NCBI RefSeq assembly: GCF_000724545.1
Contig: NZ_JHBV01000027.1
Location: 1-64,000 of the forward strand
Source: Aureispira sp. CCB-QB1
GTDB lineage: Bacteria; Bacteroidota; Bacteroidia; Chitinophagales; Saprospiraceae
Length of the DNA stretch: 64,000 nucleotides
Reading direction: 5' to 3'
Shown: positions 32,346-41,763 of the stretch, piece by piece
How positions within the stretch are numbered: the first letter of the stretch is position 1
Layout of the letters: each line of letters starts with the position of its first letter
Translations under genes and position numbers: made by a program
Notes under the pieces: model-generated
What the model saw: the letters and a program-made list of their open reading frames with translations, nothing else
What the model was told of the DNA's origin: nothing
Databases searched by the model: none

Positions 32346-34172
32346 ATGTTGTATTCTACAAAGTATAGTGTATTCACAATTGGTATTTTACTTTTTTTAG
32401 TTGCTTGTCAATCTAAAAAAAATGAATCTTCGGAGACAAAGAAAGCAGTAAAGGTTTATTATAATGGATTTTCTATTCCAGACAGTTATCAATCGGGGTG
32501 GGAAAAGTTTTCGCACTTATTTCAAAAAGACACTAATTATGTCAATGAAGAAGGAGTGACCTTGGTTTCGCCAGAGGCTTATAAGCATTTTAAGCCTGCA
32601 TCTACCTTGCCTAACAACTCAACTATGTTGATTCGGGAAGATTTAGAAGCACATTTCTTTCCCCTCAATTTGGACACAGCCAAACAATACCAATACATAC
32701 ATAAATATAATTGTGAGTACGAGCCACATGCCTTTCGATATGCTGATGTAGCCTATCCGAGTCCTTGTGAGTATGGTCCTAATGCCAAAACCAAAGCAAG
32801 AGCTGTTTTAATCAACAAAAGCCAAGAAGAAAAAACGGTTCGTTGTCGAATGTTTTTTCAGAACACGTCTTACTGGTTTCCAACAACGGCAGATGGTAAT
32901 TTTACGCACCAAGGACACTTGCAAAATTATTATGGAGGTACCAACCTTCAAACAGTTACCTTAGCACCAGGAGAAGAGAAAGAAGTTTACTTGGAATATA
33001 TTATAGGACAAGATCCTAAGGGAACGGAAAAGGTTGCCAAGCGATTTTATGGTCCCGCCCGTCCAGGTGCTTATGAATTCATGCTTTGGGTTTCTGAAGA
33101 AGAGAACGATCCCTTGGTGCAAGAAAGGGTAGATTATGCAAGCATCAATCCTTTTGCTTATTTTCAAACAAAACGTCTCAAAGGAGATATTTCTGTATTG
33201 AACAAAGTTGCACACATTGCATCCACGCACTTTAAGTTTGTCACGTTGATGGAAACATTTGATGGGGATAATATTTATACACCAGGAACACTTTACATAT
33301 TAAGTGATCGAGATGAAAAACCACTTTGTGATACTTGTACAGGGTATTTTAGAGATGTAATTGCTAACGAGTGGGAACCCGATGATTACTTCAAAGGGCA
33401 TATTAGCAAAGCACCTTGGATCAAGGCAGCTTATGGCAACCGAAAAGAAAATGTTCGTATTGATGAGAATGGCATTTACTTAAGGTGCCCTGGTTCTACC
33501 CCCGAACACAAGCACAAAACATGGGGAGAGGTGAAATTTGGTCCTAGCTTTATGTATGGAACAGTTAAGGTGGTGGCAAAGTTTTCTCAATTAAGAAACA
33601 AGGAAACACACACACCAACTGGAATTGTGCACAATTTGTGGTTGTACCAATTTAGACATCCTTCCGCAGATCCTATTCCTGGGCATCCTTATGCTTATAT
33701 GGTCAACGATAAGGGAAAACAACCTTATGAAATTGATATTGAAATTTGGTCTAAAATTTATGATGAAAACTGGGGCGGAGGTTCTGCAATCAACTATTCT
33801 ATTGTCGATTATATGAGAGATGCGGACGTTCTAGTAAAACCAGGAGAGAAAAAGACATTGGATGGTGTACTTCATGTAGATCGACTAAACAATAGACAAT
33901 TAAACTATCCAGGAGAAAAACTCTTGCGCCAAGATTTCTTTGAGCAATATCATTTGTATGAAATGATTTGGACGCCTCATAATGTAAGTTACCGAGTGGA
34001 CGGAAAGGAAGTAGCTAAAATAGATTGGAGAATGGCTAAAATCCCAGACGAGTACTGCTTCTTGTGGATTGGTAGTCCTATCTATCAAGATGGTACCTAT
34101 TATGCACAAAATGGCATCCCATTTTTACCAGACGATAGATTTACGCACATCCGATATATTTCCATTGAATAA
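32346..34172 (+). CDS. GH16-like (beta-glucanase/laminarinase clan) lipoprotein
   Basis: 608-residue lipoprotein (signal ends LVAC, Cys20). The C-terminal half shows a concanavalin-like GH16 pattern: WGEVKFGPSFMYGTVKVVAKFSQ, the catalytic ExDxE signature EIDIE at residues 462-466, and IWTPHNVSYRVDGKEV. The N-terminal half (about 30-300) has a distinct domain with PTTADGNFTHQGHLQ and LAPGEEKEVYLEY, suggestive of a carbohydrate-binding or Ig-like module I do not recognise. It may hydrolyse beta-1,3-/1,4-glucans, agar or carrageenan; the exact substrate is unknown. It lies behind a terminator, so has its own promoter. Confidence 0.78.
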   Translation: MLYSTKYSVFTIGILLFLVACQSKKNESSETKKAVKVYYNGFSIPDSYQSGWEKFSHLFQKDTNYVNEEGVTLVSPEAYKHFKPASTLPNNSTMLIREDLEAHFFPLNLDTAKQYQYIHKYNCEYEPHAFRYADVAYPSPCEYGPNAKTKARAVLINKSQEEKTVRCRMFFQNTSYWFPTTADGNFTHQGHLQNYYGGTNLQTVTLAPGEEKEVYLEYIIGQDPKGTEKVAKRFYGPARPGAYEFMLWVSEEENDPLVQERVDYASINPFAYFQTKRLKGDISVLNKVAHIASTHFKFVTLMETFDGDNIYTPGTLYILSDRDEKPLCDTCTGYFRDVIANEWEPDDYFKGHISKAPWIKAAYGNRKENVRIDENGIYLRCPGSTPEHKHKTWGEVKFGPSFMYGTVKVVAKFSQLRNKETHTPTGIVHNLWLYQFRHPSADPIPGHPYAYMVNDKGKQPYEIDIEIWSKIYDENWGGGSAINYSIVDYMRDADVLVKPGEKKTLDGVLHVDRLNNRQLNYPGEKLLRQDFFEQYHLYEMIWTPHNVSYRVDGKEVAKIDWRMAKIPDEYCFLWIGSPIYQDGTYYAQNGIPFLPDDRFTHIRYISIE

Positions 34173-34272
34173 TAAAAGGAACAGCATAACTAATAATTGA
34201 AAAAAGCTAATAAGGTAAATTTTGATCCGTAATGATTTTTACCTATAGCAATGAGCATATAGAGCGATTGTG

Positions 34273-34299
34273 TTTAGCCCTTTTATCAAAAGGGCTAAA
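34273..34299. terminator. Terminator between convergent genes
   Basis: A perfect 12-bp stem, TTTAGCCCTTTT-ATC-AAAAGGGCTAAA, lies between the plus-strand GH16-like gene and the minus-strand membrane protein. The U-rich end is short on both sides, so it may act as a bidirectional hairpin terminator or transcript stabiliser. Confidence 0.65.
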
Positions 34300-34320
34300 T
34301 TATATCAACCAATAGATGTA

Positions 34321-34989
34321 TTAAATTTCTTGATTGTTTGCCTTGTCGATTTGCGCTTGTTTTAGAATTTTTCTAACAGGAGCCATTATATATTTGTAAT
34401 AACCCCAAGCAGTAGCTGTTAACCCAATCATAGCTACTAACAAGAGACTATAAGGGATTAGTATAGCCTGCGCTGGTAAGGATAGATAGAAAGACGAAAA
34501 GATAATCGTAACAATAGCTCCCATGATTGTTGATACAGCGCTCATAGTCAATAAAGGGCGAATCCATGTTGGGCGTTTAGCCGAAAAACATTGACGCAAT
34601 AAAATATGATACAAATAGTGACTAGGATCTAAACGAACCAATTGAGTTGCTAAATTTTGAGCTGTTTCTGTTTCTTCTAATTTTAAATGAGAGTAGGTTT
34701 TCTTATGCAAAACAGTCATGTAAACATCTTCACCATCAATGTAACGCACGTTGTGGATGATTGACTGTTCTAAGATATAATTAGACATTGCGATATGCGT
34801 GTCGTATTCTTGAGTTTCAAAGAGGGCATTGGCATAGTAGTAAGACATAATTAGCCCTTCATCAAACGGAAGATCACTAATGTCTTGATCATACTGCTCG
34901 TAAAAACGAATAAGATAGTAGTAGTCAGAGTAAGGAATTGATCTGAAATCCCTAAAAATTCTAGACTGTTCTGAATATTTTATGCTCAT
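34321..34989 (-). CDS. Membrane protein with TPR-like N-terminal half
   Basis: 222-residue protein. The first 145 residues are helical with a TPR-like rhythm (FDEGLIMSYYYANALFETQEYDTHIAMSNYIL; HLKLEETETAQNLATQLVRLDPSHYLY, given in fragments). Two hydrophobic segments follow (about 150-170 and 178-200), and a short basic C-terminus. There is no signal peptide, so the N-half is probably cytoplasmic. I do not recognise the family. It may act as a scaffold at the inner membrane. The end is behind a hairpin shared with the opposite gene. Confidence 0.65.
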   Translation of the reverse strand: MSIKYSEQSRIFRDFRSIPYSDYYYLIRFYEQYDQDISDLPFDEGLIMSYYYANALFETQEYDTHIAMSNYILEQSIIHNVRYIDGEDVYMTVLHKKTYSHLKLEETETAQNLATQLVRLDPSHYLYHILLRQCFSAKRPTWIRPLLTMSAVSTIMGAIVTIIFSSFYLSLPAQAILIPYSLLLVAMIGLTATAWGYYKYIMAPVRKILKQAQIDKANNQEI

Positions 34990-35204
34990 TTGTTGAAAGA
35001 AAACGAAAAGGGTCTGTCAATAAATTATATCTTTGTTAAATATTGAATATGATTGAGTAAGCCATCAAAAATTCTATGATGAAATTACTAAATAAAACGC
35101 AATTTTATATGTTTTGGTTGGCTCTTTCTAAGTATTAGTCCCCAAAATTTTACAAAAAAACTATTTTTATTAGGTTTAAGCCCAATAAATAAGAAGTTTG
35201 AACC

Positions 35205-36542
35205 TCATTTCCATGTCGCTTTATGTGCCCTAAAATACTCCCAAAGCCGTATGAATTTTTCAGATGATCGTTGGATCGGGAGCAAATCAACGCCTTCTTT
35301 TTCTAATAACCTCCATTGTGATGCTAATAGACCAGGGTGAGCCAAACCTTCTAACTCGATGGGTTCATAAGTTTGCGTAGAATCAATTGGATAGCAACCT
35401 TTCTTGCCAACACGAGGGCGACTATGGTTCAACCAACCATTAAAATCACTTTGAAAACCAATTGCATAATTCACTTTTTCAGATTCACTTAAATCTGCAA
35501 AAGAAATGCTGCTATCGCCAACAATAACTCCAACATTAGATTCAATATATTGTTGCAATTCTTGGTACATAAATTTATACGAATCGACAGAACCTGCACA
35601 ATGACAACCAGCATTGTTTAAACTATCTTCTTTATGTTGATAATAAGAATCAGCTTTGAACAATTGCATTTCTACCCCACTGATAGGCAGTGCTACAAGT
35701 CCATTTAATCGATAGATGTCCAAAATTTCGGATCCACTAATTGCACGAGCTGTATTTTGAATAGCTTTGAAACAATCGTGCGTAGAAATAGGAGGAATGC
35801 GTTCTTGTTTCATAAAAGCTAAGGCATCTTTTCTCGTTTGCTGCTCCATGTGCGTCAAATCGGTCATAATACCCGCTTGAGCCAACCATTTGATAGCTTG
35901 TTTCCCTTTGTCTTTTAGTCTTCGCTTTTTCTTTGCTTTAAAGGCACCTTTTAAATTAAGTAAGGTTGTAAAAAATCCAGGTCGTATAGCGGCACTGCCA
36001 TACTCAGAATCTACTAAATGCATCAATGTGATAAAGGCAACACCTTGCTTGGCCCAGAATTGGGCATCCTCCAAATTGTTGATGAGTCGTTTAGCGCCTT
36101 CTATAGAGTGTATGATAATCGTTTTATTTGTATTGTGATAATAATGTCTAACCTCTTCAGGGCTTTTCGCGACTACAAAATCTTCAGCATGGGTTTGAGC
36201 AAATTGGTTGATATAGTTTAACTGTTTAAGGATAATTTTACGAGCTTTTTTACGACTCTTGACCCATTCGGAAGTCAACGATCCTGCAATAATAATTCGC
36301 GCACCTTGATTTTGACGCCAATAATTGGCGTAATTAACATTTTTGAATTGATGTAGATGCGTTAGGTGAGGAGGCGCATTATCATCAAAAAATTCGAATC
36401 CATCGCCAAAAAAGCTATAGGGGACGTGCATCGTTGGGTGCATTTGCATGTCCATATAAGCACGTATTGGAGCAGTAGAGTCTGTTTGACTAAAAGAAGT
36501 CGAAGAAAAGAAAATGGTAAAAATTGTTGCTAGTAAAAGCAT
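35205..36542 (-). CDS. Membrane-dipeptidase-like (M19) amidohydrolase, exported
   Basis: 445-residue exported metallo-hydrolase of the M19 type, with an N-terminal signal peptide (cleavage near SFSQT). The TIM-barrel landmarks are present but altered: DMQMHPTMH for the usual DxHxD, SIEGA near the bridging Glu, TLMHLVDSEYGSA, LTHM for the SH motif, STHDCFKAIQNTAR and FQSDFNGW for the GSDFDG region. All three His and the Asp remain, so a metal site is plausible; the changed residues suggest a shifted substrate. Renal dipeptidase relatives cleave dipeptides. It follows the S9 peptidase gene after a terminator. Confidence 0.78.
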   Translation of the reverse strand: MLLLATIFTIFFSSTSFSQTDSTAPIRAYMDMQMHPTMHVPYSFFGDGFEFFDDNAPPHLTHLHQFKNVNYANYWRQNQGARIIIAGSLTSEWVKSRKKARKIILKQLNYINQFAQTHAEDFVVAKSPEEVRHYYHNTNKTIIIHSIEGAKRLINNLEDAQFWAKQGVAFITLMHLVDSEYGSAAIRPGFFTTLLNLKGAFKAKKKRRLKDKGKQAIKWLAQAGIMTDLTHMEQQTRKDALAFMKQERIPPISTHDCFKAIQNTARAISGSEILDIYRLNGLVALPISGVEMQLFKADSYYQHKEDSLNNAGCHCAGSVDSYKFMYQELQQYIESNVGVIVGDSSISFADLSESEKVNYAIGFQSDFNGWLNHSRPRVGKKGCYPIDSTQTYEPIELEGLAHPGLLASQWRLLEKEGVDLLPIQRSSEKFIRLWEYFRAHKATWK

Positions 36543-36566
36543 ATGATTGGTTTATTGTTAAACGTA

Positions 36567-36596
36567 AAAAGATCAACCATTAGGGGTTGATCTTTT
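36567..36596 (-). terminator. Terminator between the S9 peptidase and M19 genes
   Basis: Read leftward, a 12-bp stem AAAAGATCAACC / GGTTGATCTTTT ends in a T-run; it follows the S9 gene stop at 36622 and precedes the M19 start at 36542, so the two genes probably are separate transcription units or partially attenuated. Confidence 0.8.
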
Positions 36597-36621
36597 AATA
36601 TTATGAAGATTAGTCTTAAGA

Positions 36622-38568
36622 CTAATTTTTAGCAAATTTGAGACTTAAATGTTTTTCTAAAAAGTCTTCCATTCTACTATAAAACTCAAAACGATTTTCT
36701 TGATTATGGAAACCATGTCCTTCGTTTTCTTTTAATATATACTCTACAGCAACGCCTTTTTCTTTTAGGGCAGCAACCATTTGATCGGATTCATCTTGGT
36801 TGACTCTAGGATCTTTTGCACCTTGAGCAATTAGTAGTGGTGCTTTGATATTGTCAACATGAAAAACAGGAGACGTTGCTCTCAAGCGAGCACTATCAAC
36901 TGGATTGTTAGGATCTCCAACCATTTCATGGAGCATTTTTAGATAAATTTCCCAGTAAGGAGGAATCGTTTCCATAAATGTAAATAAGTTGGAAACGCCG
37001 ACATAGTCAATGGCACAAGCATACAAGTCAGGTGTAAAGGTAATGCCCGCCAATGTACAATAACCTCCGTAACTACCTCCATAAATAGCTACTCTAGAAG
37101 GATCGGCAATACCTTGTTGGATCAACCATTGTACACCATCTGTTACATCATCTTGCATTTTTAAACCCCATTGCTGAAAAGAAGCTTCCCAAAAAGCACG
37201 ACCATAGCCTGTACTCCCTCTAAAATTCATCTGCAAAACAGCGTATCCTCTATTGGCTAAAAACTGAACTTCTGGATTAAATGTCCAGGCATCTCTAGCC
37301 CAAGGACCACCATGAGGATTAACAATAACTGGTAAGTTCTTTGCAGGGACACCTTTAGGCAGCGTTAAATAACCGTGAATGGTTAAGCCATCTCTTGATT
37401 GGTATTGGATGGGCTTCATTTCTGCCAAATCATCTTCTTTGAGCCAACTACTGACATCAATAATTTTTTCGAGCTTGTCGCTTGTTTTATCATAAAAATA
37501 ATAAGCCCCTAAAGAACGATCACTATAGGTCCGAATGACAAATTTGTCTTCTGTTTTATTCGTACTAGTGATCACAACCTCATATTCTCCCAAATCTTGC
37601 TCCAAACGTTTGTACAAATCTTCGACTTGTTGGTCGACAAATTTGTGTTGGCGTTTCCACGTAACATAAGAAATGGTCGTAGGCACTTTTCGTTCACGAG
37701 AATAAGACATATAAGAAACATCAACTTCAGGATGTTCAAAAATCAATTCTAATTCTTCCCCTGTAGCGATGTTCATTTTCACAACAGCAGTTTTGTCTCT
37801 GCCTCTATTAGACAGGGCATAGACTGTTTCACTGTTATCAAAATCAAAGTACATTGGATAAACTGTTTCTTTGAAATTTGTAGTGAGAATAGTCTTAAAG
37901 GTATCTTCTTCTGTTTGTCGATACAAAACAGAGGTGTTGACACCGTCGGTTGCAATCGCAATACGCAATTGACCATTGTGATCCGTAATCCAACTAGAAA
38001 TATTGCCTGGATTTTCTGCCAAAGCAGTTAATTCACCCGTACTAATATTAATTCTATATGGATCAAAAACTTGAGGAATGCGTTTGTTCATTCCTATAAT
38101 CATATGCTCTGAGTCATTTTCCAAAGCATCAATAATATCGACTCGGACATTTTCAAATGGAGTCAAATCTTTTTTGTCTTTCCCATCTTTGGTGACAGAA
38201 AACAAATGATAATTCTCATCACCACCAAAATCACGAACATAAATCAACCGTTCGTCATTCGCCCAGAAAAAACCTGATAAATCTCGATCGGTTACCTTGG
38301 TAATTTGGTGGGCACTTTTATCTCCAATTTTTTGAACAAAGATATTCTTGCGGTCTTTGTATGGTGCCAAAAAAGCAAAGTATTCTCCATTGGGAGAAAG
38401 TGTATAAGCTGTTTTTTCTGGATTTTTGAAAAAATCCTCCAAAGGTATAGTGGGTGTCATATTACTATTATTATTAGTTGGTTCTGTTGGAAAACAAGCA
38501 TTTAAATAGCATAGTGTTCCTATAAGTAATATAAATTTACAAAAATAATTGATGGCTTTCCAATTCAT
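36622..38568 (-). CDS. S9-family prolyl-oligopeptidase-like lipoprotein
   Basis: 648-residue serine peptidase of the S9 (dipeptidyl/acylaminoacyl peptidase) type, with a lipoprotein-like leader (LCYLNAC). The N-terminal half is a beta-propeller (repeats such as LSPNGEYFAFLAPYKDR and GFFWANDERLIYVRDF). The alpha/beta-hydrolase half has the nucleophile GGSYGGY near residue 496, Asp in GAKDPRVNQDES near 585 and His in EGHGFHNQ near 618, so the triad is complete. The function is probably oligopeptide degradation outside the cytoplasm. It shares a short operon-like neighbourhood with the M19 dipeptidase on the same strand. Confidence 0.92.
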   Translation of the reverse strand: MNWKAINYFCKFILLIGTLCYLNACFPTEPTNNNSNMTPTIPLEDFFKNPEKTAYTLSPNGEYFAFLAPYKDRKNIFVQKIGDKSAHQITKVTDRDLSGFFWANDERLIYVRDFGGDENYHLFSVTKDGKDKKDLTPFENVRVDIIDALENDSEHMIIGMNKRIPQVFDPYRINISTGELTALAENPGNISSWITDHNGQLRIAIATDGVNTSVLYRQTEEDTFKTILTTNFKETVYPMYFDFDNSETVYALSNRGRDKTAVVKMNIATGEELELIFEHPEVDVSYMSYSRERKVPTTISYVTWKRQHKFVDQQVEDLYKRLEQDLGEYEVVITSTNKTEDKFVIRTYSDRSLGAYYFYDKTSDKLEKIIDVSSWLKEDDLAEMKPIQYQSRDGLTIHGYLTLPKGVPAKNLPVIVNPHGGPWARDAWTFNPEVQFLANRGYAVLQMNFRGSTGYGRAFWEASFQQWGLKMQDDVTDGVQWLIQQGIADPSRVAIYGGSYGGYCTLAGITFTPDLYACAIDYVGVSNLFTFMETIPPYWEIYLKMLHEMVGDPNNPVDSARLRATSPVFHVDNIKAPLLIAQGAKDPRVNQDESDQMVAALKEKGVAVEYILKENEGHGFHNQENRFEFYSRMEDFLEKHLSLKFAKN

Positions 38569-38930
38569 AGCTAGCTGAATTTTTCTTTAGAAGAGTGGGA
38601 CAAGACTAAAGTCACGCAAGCTGCTATTGTCGTAATTTTTTTCATTGCTCTGAACCACTGTTTAACATATTTTTCTTTGTTAAACCCAAAATAAAAATAC
38701 AAAAATTAAAAGAAGACTCTTTTAGACTAAATCAAGACGCATTTCGATGAACAAAGCTTCTGTTCTTGTTGTCTTATAGGTCTAGGCAATTAACATAATT
38801 TTCTTTTTTTTGTTGTAAAAATAAAAATAAGGAGAGAGGGAAGGAGATAAGCAGCATTAGAACATCGTACAAGTTGCGTGTATTTATAAGTTTGTCACAA
38901 TTTTATGAATTAATTCTTGTAATTTTGAAC
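38569..38930. other. Divergent spacer between the S9 peptidase and lysS
   Basis: No gene was found. The region is AT-rich with a GGAGAGAGGGAAGGAG purine tract at about 38831-38846. No minus-strand TAnnTTTG was found for the S9 gene. The right end carries the -7 element listed for lysS. Confidence 0.4.
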
Positions 38931-38938
38931 TATCTTTG
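38931..38938 (+). promoter_or_regulatory. Candidate -7 element (TATCTTTG) of lysS
   Basis: TATCTTTGCC is the classic Bacteroidota -7 sequence. It implies a leader of about 125 bases before the lysS ATG at 39069. No -33 TTTG at 17-20 bases was found; TTG at 38917 is too close. Confidence 0.5.
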
Positions 38939-39068
38939 CCCCTTGTTATGTTCTATGAGAATATAAGAATGACAATACAATTTTTATTTATTTATATAAC
39001 GAGTTTATCTATTGGTTGTTAGAGAATAAATAGCTAAGAGATAAACCATAACCACAACTGTTTTTAAA

Positions 39069-40682
39069 ATGGCATTTAGTGAAACAGAAATGGCAGCAAT
39101 GCACCAAAAAATAGATGGTATTATTGCTGCGGGAACACTTGGAGATCGTCAACTAAACGACCAAGATGTTGCAAGATTAGAAAATTTGAGAGGATTGTTA
39201 GATTTAAAAATTAATCCTTATCCAGCAGAGAAGTTTGATGTAACCCACTATGCCAAGGACATAAAACAGAACTTTGAGGACGAAAATGAAGCAGCATTTG
39301 CAGAAGTATCTTTGGCAGGTCGTATTATGGCCAAAAGAGGAAAAGGTGCCGTGTTGTTTGCAGAAATACAAGATTCTACAGGACGTATCCAATTGTTTAT
39401 CAAAAGAGATGCTCTATGTCCTGATGAGGACAAAGATTTTTATAATCTTGCTGTAAAAAAACTATTGGACTTAGGAGATTATGTAGGCGTCAAAGGATCT
39501 ATTTTTAAGACTAAAATGGGAGAAATTTCTGTTCGTGTGAACGAGTTTGTTTTCTTAAGCAAGTCGTTGCGACCATTGCCTATTGTCAAAAGAGATGAGA
39601 ATGGGAATGTTTTTGATGGATTTACCAACCCAGAATTGCGTTATCGTCAACGTTATGTGGATTTGACGGTTAATCCAGAAGTCAAAGATGTTTTTGTAAA
39701 GCGTTCGTTGTTGCTAAAAACAATGCGCAATTTCTTTGACAACAAAGGTTGGATGGAAGTAGAAACGCCAATTTTGCAGCCAATTCACGGTGGGGCTGCT
39801 GCTCGTCCATTCGAAACACACCACAATACCTTAGATATGCCTTTGTATATGCGTATTGCTAATGAACTGTATCTAAAAAGATTGATTGTTGGTGGTTTTG
39901 AAGGTGTCTATGAAATTGGAAAAATGTTCCGCAATGAGGGCATGGATAGAACACATAATCCAGAGTTTACTTGTATGGAGGTGTATGTTTCTTACAAAGA
40001 TTATATCTGGATGATGAAAATGGTAGAGGATTTGCTAGAGGAAATTGCAATGAAACTACACGGTCAAACAACCGTTTCGGTAGGAGAGAACACCATAGAT
40101 TTCAAAGGACCTTATCAAAAGTTGACAATGTTTGAGTCGATTGAGAAATATACGGGTATTGATGTTTCTCAAATGGATGAGGCTGGCTTGCGTCAAGTTT
40201 GTCAAGATTTGCACATTGAGGTAGATCCAACAATGGGGAAAGGAAAATTAATTGATGAGATTTTTGGTGAAAAGGTAGAAGCGAATTTAATTCAGCCAAC
40301 CTACATTACAGATTATCCTATTGAAATGACTCCTTTGGCTAAAAAACATCGCAGCAAAGAAGGTTTGGTAGAGCGCTTTGAGTTGTTTATCAACGGAAAA
40401 GAAGTTGCCAATGCTTATTCGGAGTTGAACGATCCTATTGATCAAAGAGAGCGCTTTGTTGACCAGCTGGCATTGGCTGAACGTGGTGATGACGAAGCGA
40501 TGGTTATTGATGAAGATTTCTTGAGAGCTCTAGAATATGGTATGCCTCCAACATCTGGATTGGGAATTGGCATTGATCGTTTGGTAATGATGATGACCAA
40601 TAATAGTTCTATCCAAGAAGTTTTGTTCTTCCCTCAAATGAAAGCAGAAGTTACACAAGCTAATGCTGAAGTAGAAGAATAA
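39069..40682 (+). CDS. lysS: Lysyl-tRNA synthetase, class II
   Basis: Charges tRNA-Lys. The 537 residues comprise an N-terminal OB fold ([20 protein letters not shown]) and the class II core with motif 1 ([21 protein letters not shown]), motif 2 ([23 protein letters not shown], in part) and motif 3 ([17 protein letters not shown]). It is a bacterial-type enzyme of usual length, lacking a MprF-like membrane part. A strong terminator follows at 40704, so it is probably monocistronic. The leader of about 125 bases could be regulatory, but no riboswitch is recognised. Confidence 0.95.
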   Translation: MAFSETEMAAMHQKIDGIIAAGTLGDRQLNDQDVARLENLRGLLDLKINPYPAEKFDVTHYAKDIKQNFEDENEAAFAEVSLAGRIMAKRGKGAVLFAEIQDSTGRIQLFIKRDALCPDEDKDFYNLAVKKLLDLGDYVGVKGSIFKTKMGEISVRVNEFVFLSKSLRPLPIVKRDENGNVFDGFTNPELRYRQRYVDLTVNPEVKDVFVKRSLLLKTMRNFFDNKGWMEVETPILQPIHGGAAARPFETHHNTLDMPLYMRIANELYLKRLIVGGFEGVYEIGKMFRNEGMDRTHNPEFTCMEVYVSYKDYIWMMKMVEDLLEEIAMKLHGQTTVSVGENTIDFKGPYQKLTMFESIEKYTGIDVSQMDEAGLRQVCQDLHIEVDPTMGKGKLIDEIFGEKVEANLIQPTYITDYPIEMTPLAKKHRSKEGLVERFELFINGKEVANAYSELNDPIDQRERFVDQLALAERGDDEAMVIDEDFLRALEYGMPPTSGLGIGIDRLVMMMTNNSSIQEVLFFPQMKAEVTQANAEVEE

Positions 40683-40703
40683 TTCTAAATAGAAGAATAA
40701 AAA

Positions 40704-40738
40704 AAAGTCGCCTTAAACACTTGCTTTAAGGCGACTTT
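40704..40738. terminator. Bidirectional terminator of lysS and a beta-barrel gene
   Basis: A perfect 14-bp stem (AAAGTCGCCTTAAA with TTTAAGGCGACTTT, loop CACTTGC) with A-rich left flank and T-rich end lies between convergent stops at 40682 and 40761. Confidence 0.88.
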
Positions 40739-40760
40739 CTTATTGGAGGCATATGCTATT

Positions 40761-41393
40761 CTAAAATTTGAATAACAACCGTACAATAATAGAACGATTG
40801 ATCGCATAACTGATATTTTGACGAATGGGCTTTTCTACAATGGTTAAAATAGAACGAGACCAGCGCACATTAAGCCCCAAGTTTCTTGTAAAAAAGATAT
40901 TGGCGTCTAACATAAACATAAGGTCATTGGCTAAAAAATTAGCATAACCAGGCTGCCCTTCTTCCAATTTGTTACCGTATTGCCGAATGGTAGCATTGAC
41001 TAAGCGACTATAAGAAAAACCACCGCCAACCATGATTCGCATAAATTTGCGGTTGTTTTTGGCTAGAGCTTCCCAGTCTTTATAATAAAACAGAACAGGT
41101 ACTTCTATATAATCCAAGTGATACATTTTGTCAATCCCTTTGACGTAACTGCCTTTTTGAGAAAAAAGAATTTCTGTACAAAGTTCCATACGATCCCCGA
41201 AGCGTACGCCCCCTCTAGCACCACCATTAAAACCGACTTTACTATAAGCGGCATCCTCGTCTCCATCTATTTGTGAGAAATTGACTCCAGCTACAATAGA
41301 AGCTGTAAAACGGCCTTCTTCTTCTTTGGTTTGAGCGGATAAGTTATGAACAAAGCTGCCTAGTAGCAGAATAATAATTATTGATAATTTCAT
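40761..41393 (-). CDS. Outer-membrane beta-barrel protein (PorT-like/OMP_b-brl)
   Basis: 210-residue protein with a signal peptide (MKLSIIIILLLGSFVHNLSAQ) and a barrel of alternating strands beginning ASIVAGVNFSQIDG and including GARGGVRFGDRMELCTEILFSQKGSYV and IEVPVLFYYKDW. It ends in Phe (RLLFKF), the C-terminal signature for outer-membrane insertion. The family is the PorT-like small barrel abundant in Bacteroidota, with unknown individual role. The start at 41393 gives a proper signal; the longer start at 41426 would add 11 residues that weaken it. Confidence 0.8.
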   Translation of the reverse strand: MKLSIIIILLLGSFVHNLSAQTKEEEGRFTASIVAGVNFSQIDGDEDAAYSKVGFNGGARGGVRFGDRMELCTEILFSQKGSYVKGIDKMYHLDYIEVPVLFYYKDWEALAKNNRKFMRIMVGGGFSYSRLVNATIRQYGNKLEEGQPGYANFLANDLMFMLDANIFFTRNLGLNVRWSRSILTIVEKPIRQNISYAINRSIIVRLLFKF

Positions 41394-41500
41394 TGGGAAT
41401 TTGCTTTTTTGAAAAAAATATAACATTTTGGCATGTTCTCAGTACACACAAAGTAAACTAAGTGAATGTGATTTTTTTTATTGTTTTAGATTAACATTAA

Positions 41501-41734
41501 TAGTAGTTCGCTACGCTCATGACCTTGGGCTTTTGCGCTATTAGCATAAGCCTACTCGGCAAGCTTAGTTTTTTACTTTTTATTAAAAAGATAAAAAAGC
41601 ACATTTATATTAGTTTGAAAATGTACAAGTTTTTGATTATCAACTAAAAAGTGCTCATGAAGTGCCACGAAGTAGCAGCGCAGCTAAACTGATAAAGTTT
41701 TTCAACGACGACGAAGTAGCAGTGCAGCTAACTA
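41501..41734. repeat. Repeat-rich spacer, dispersed repeat copies 6 and 7
   Basis: Two core copies stand in tandem: CCACGAAGTAGCAGCGCAGC at 41664-41683 and GACGAAGTAGCAGTGCAGCT at 41709-41728. Upstream, TTCGCTACGCTCATGACCTT, AAGCTTAGTTTTTTACTTTT and TAAAAAAGCACATTTATATT repeat pieces that in copies at 8900 and 11819 occur in different order or orientation. No gene is supported here: an ORF running through this DNA from 41662 is an accidental extension of the next gene. Confidence 0.6.
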
Positions 41735-41763
41735 TTAGATTAAACAAAACTTCAAAAGAAAAG

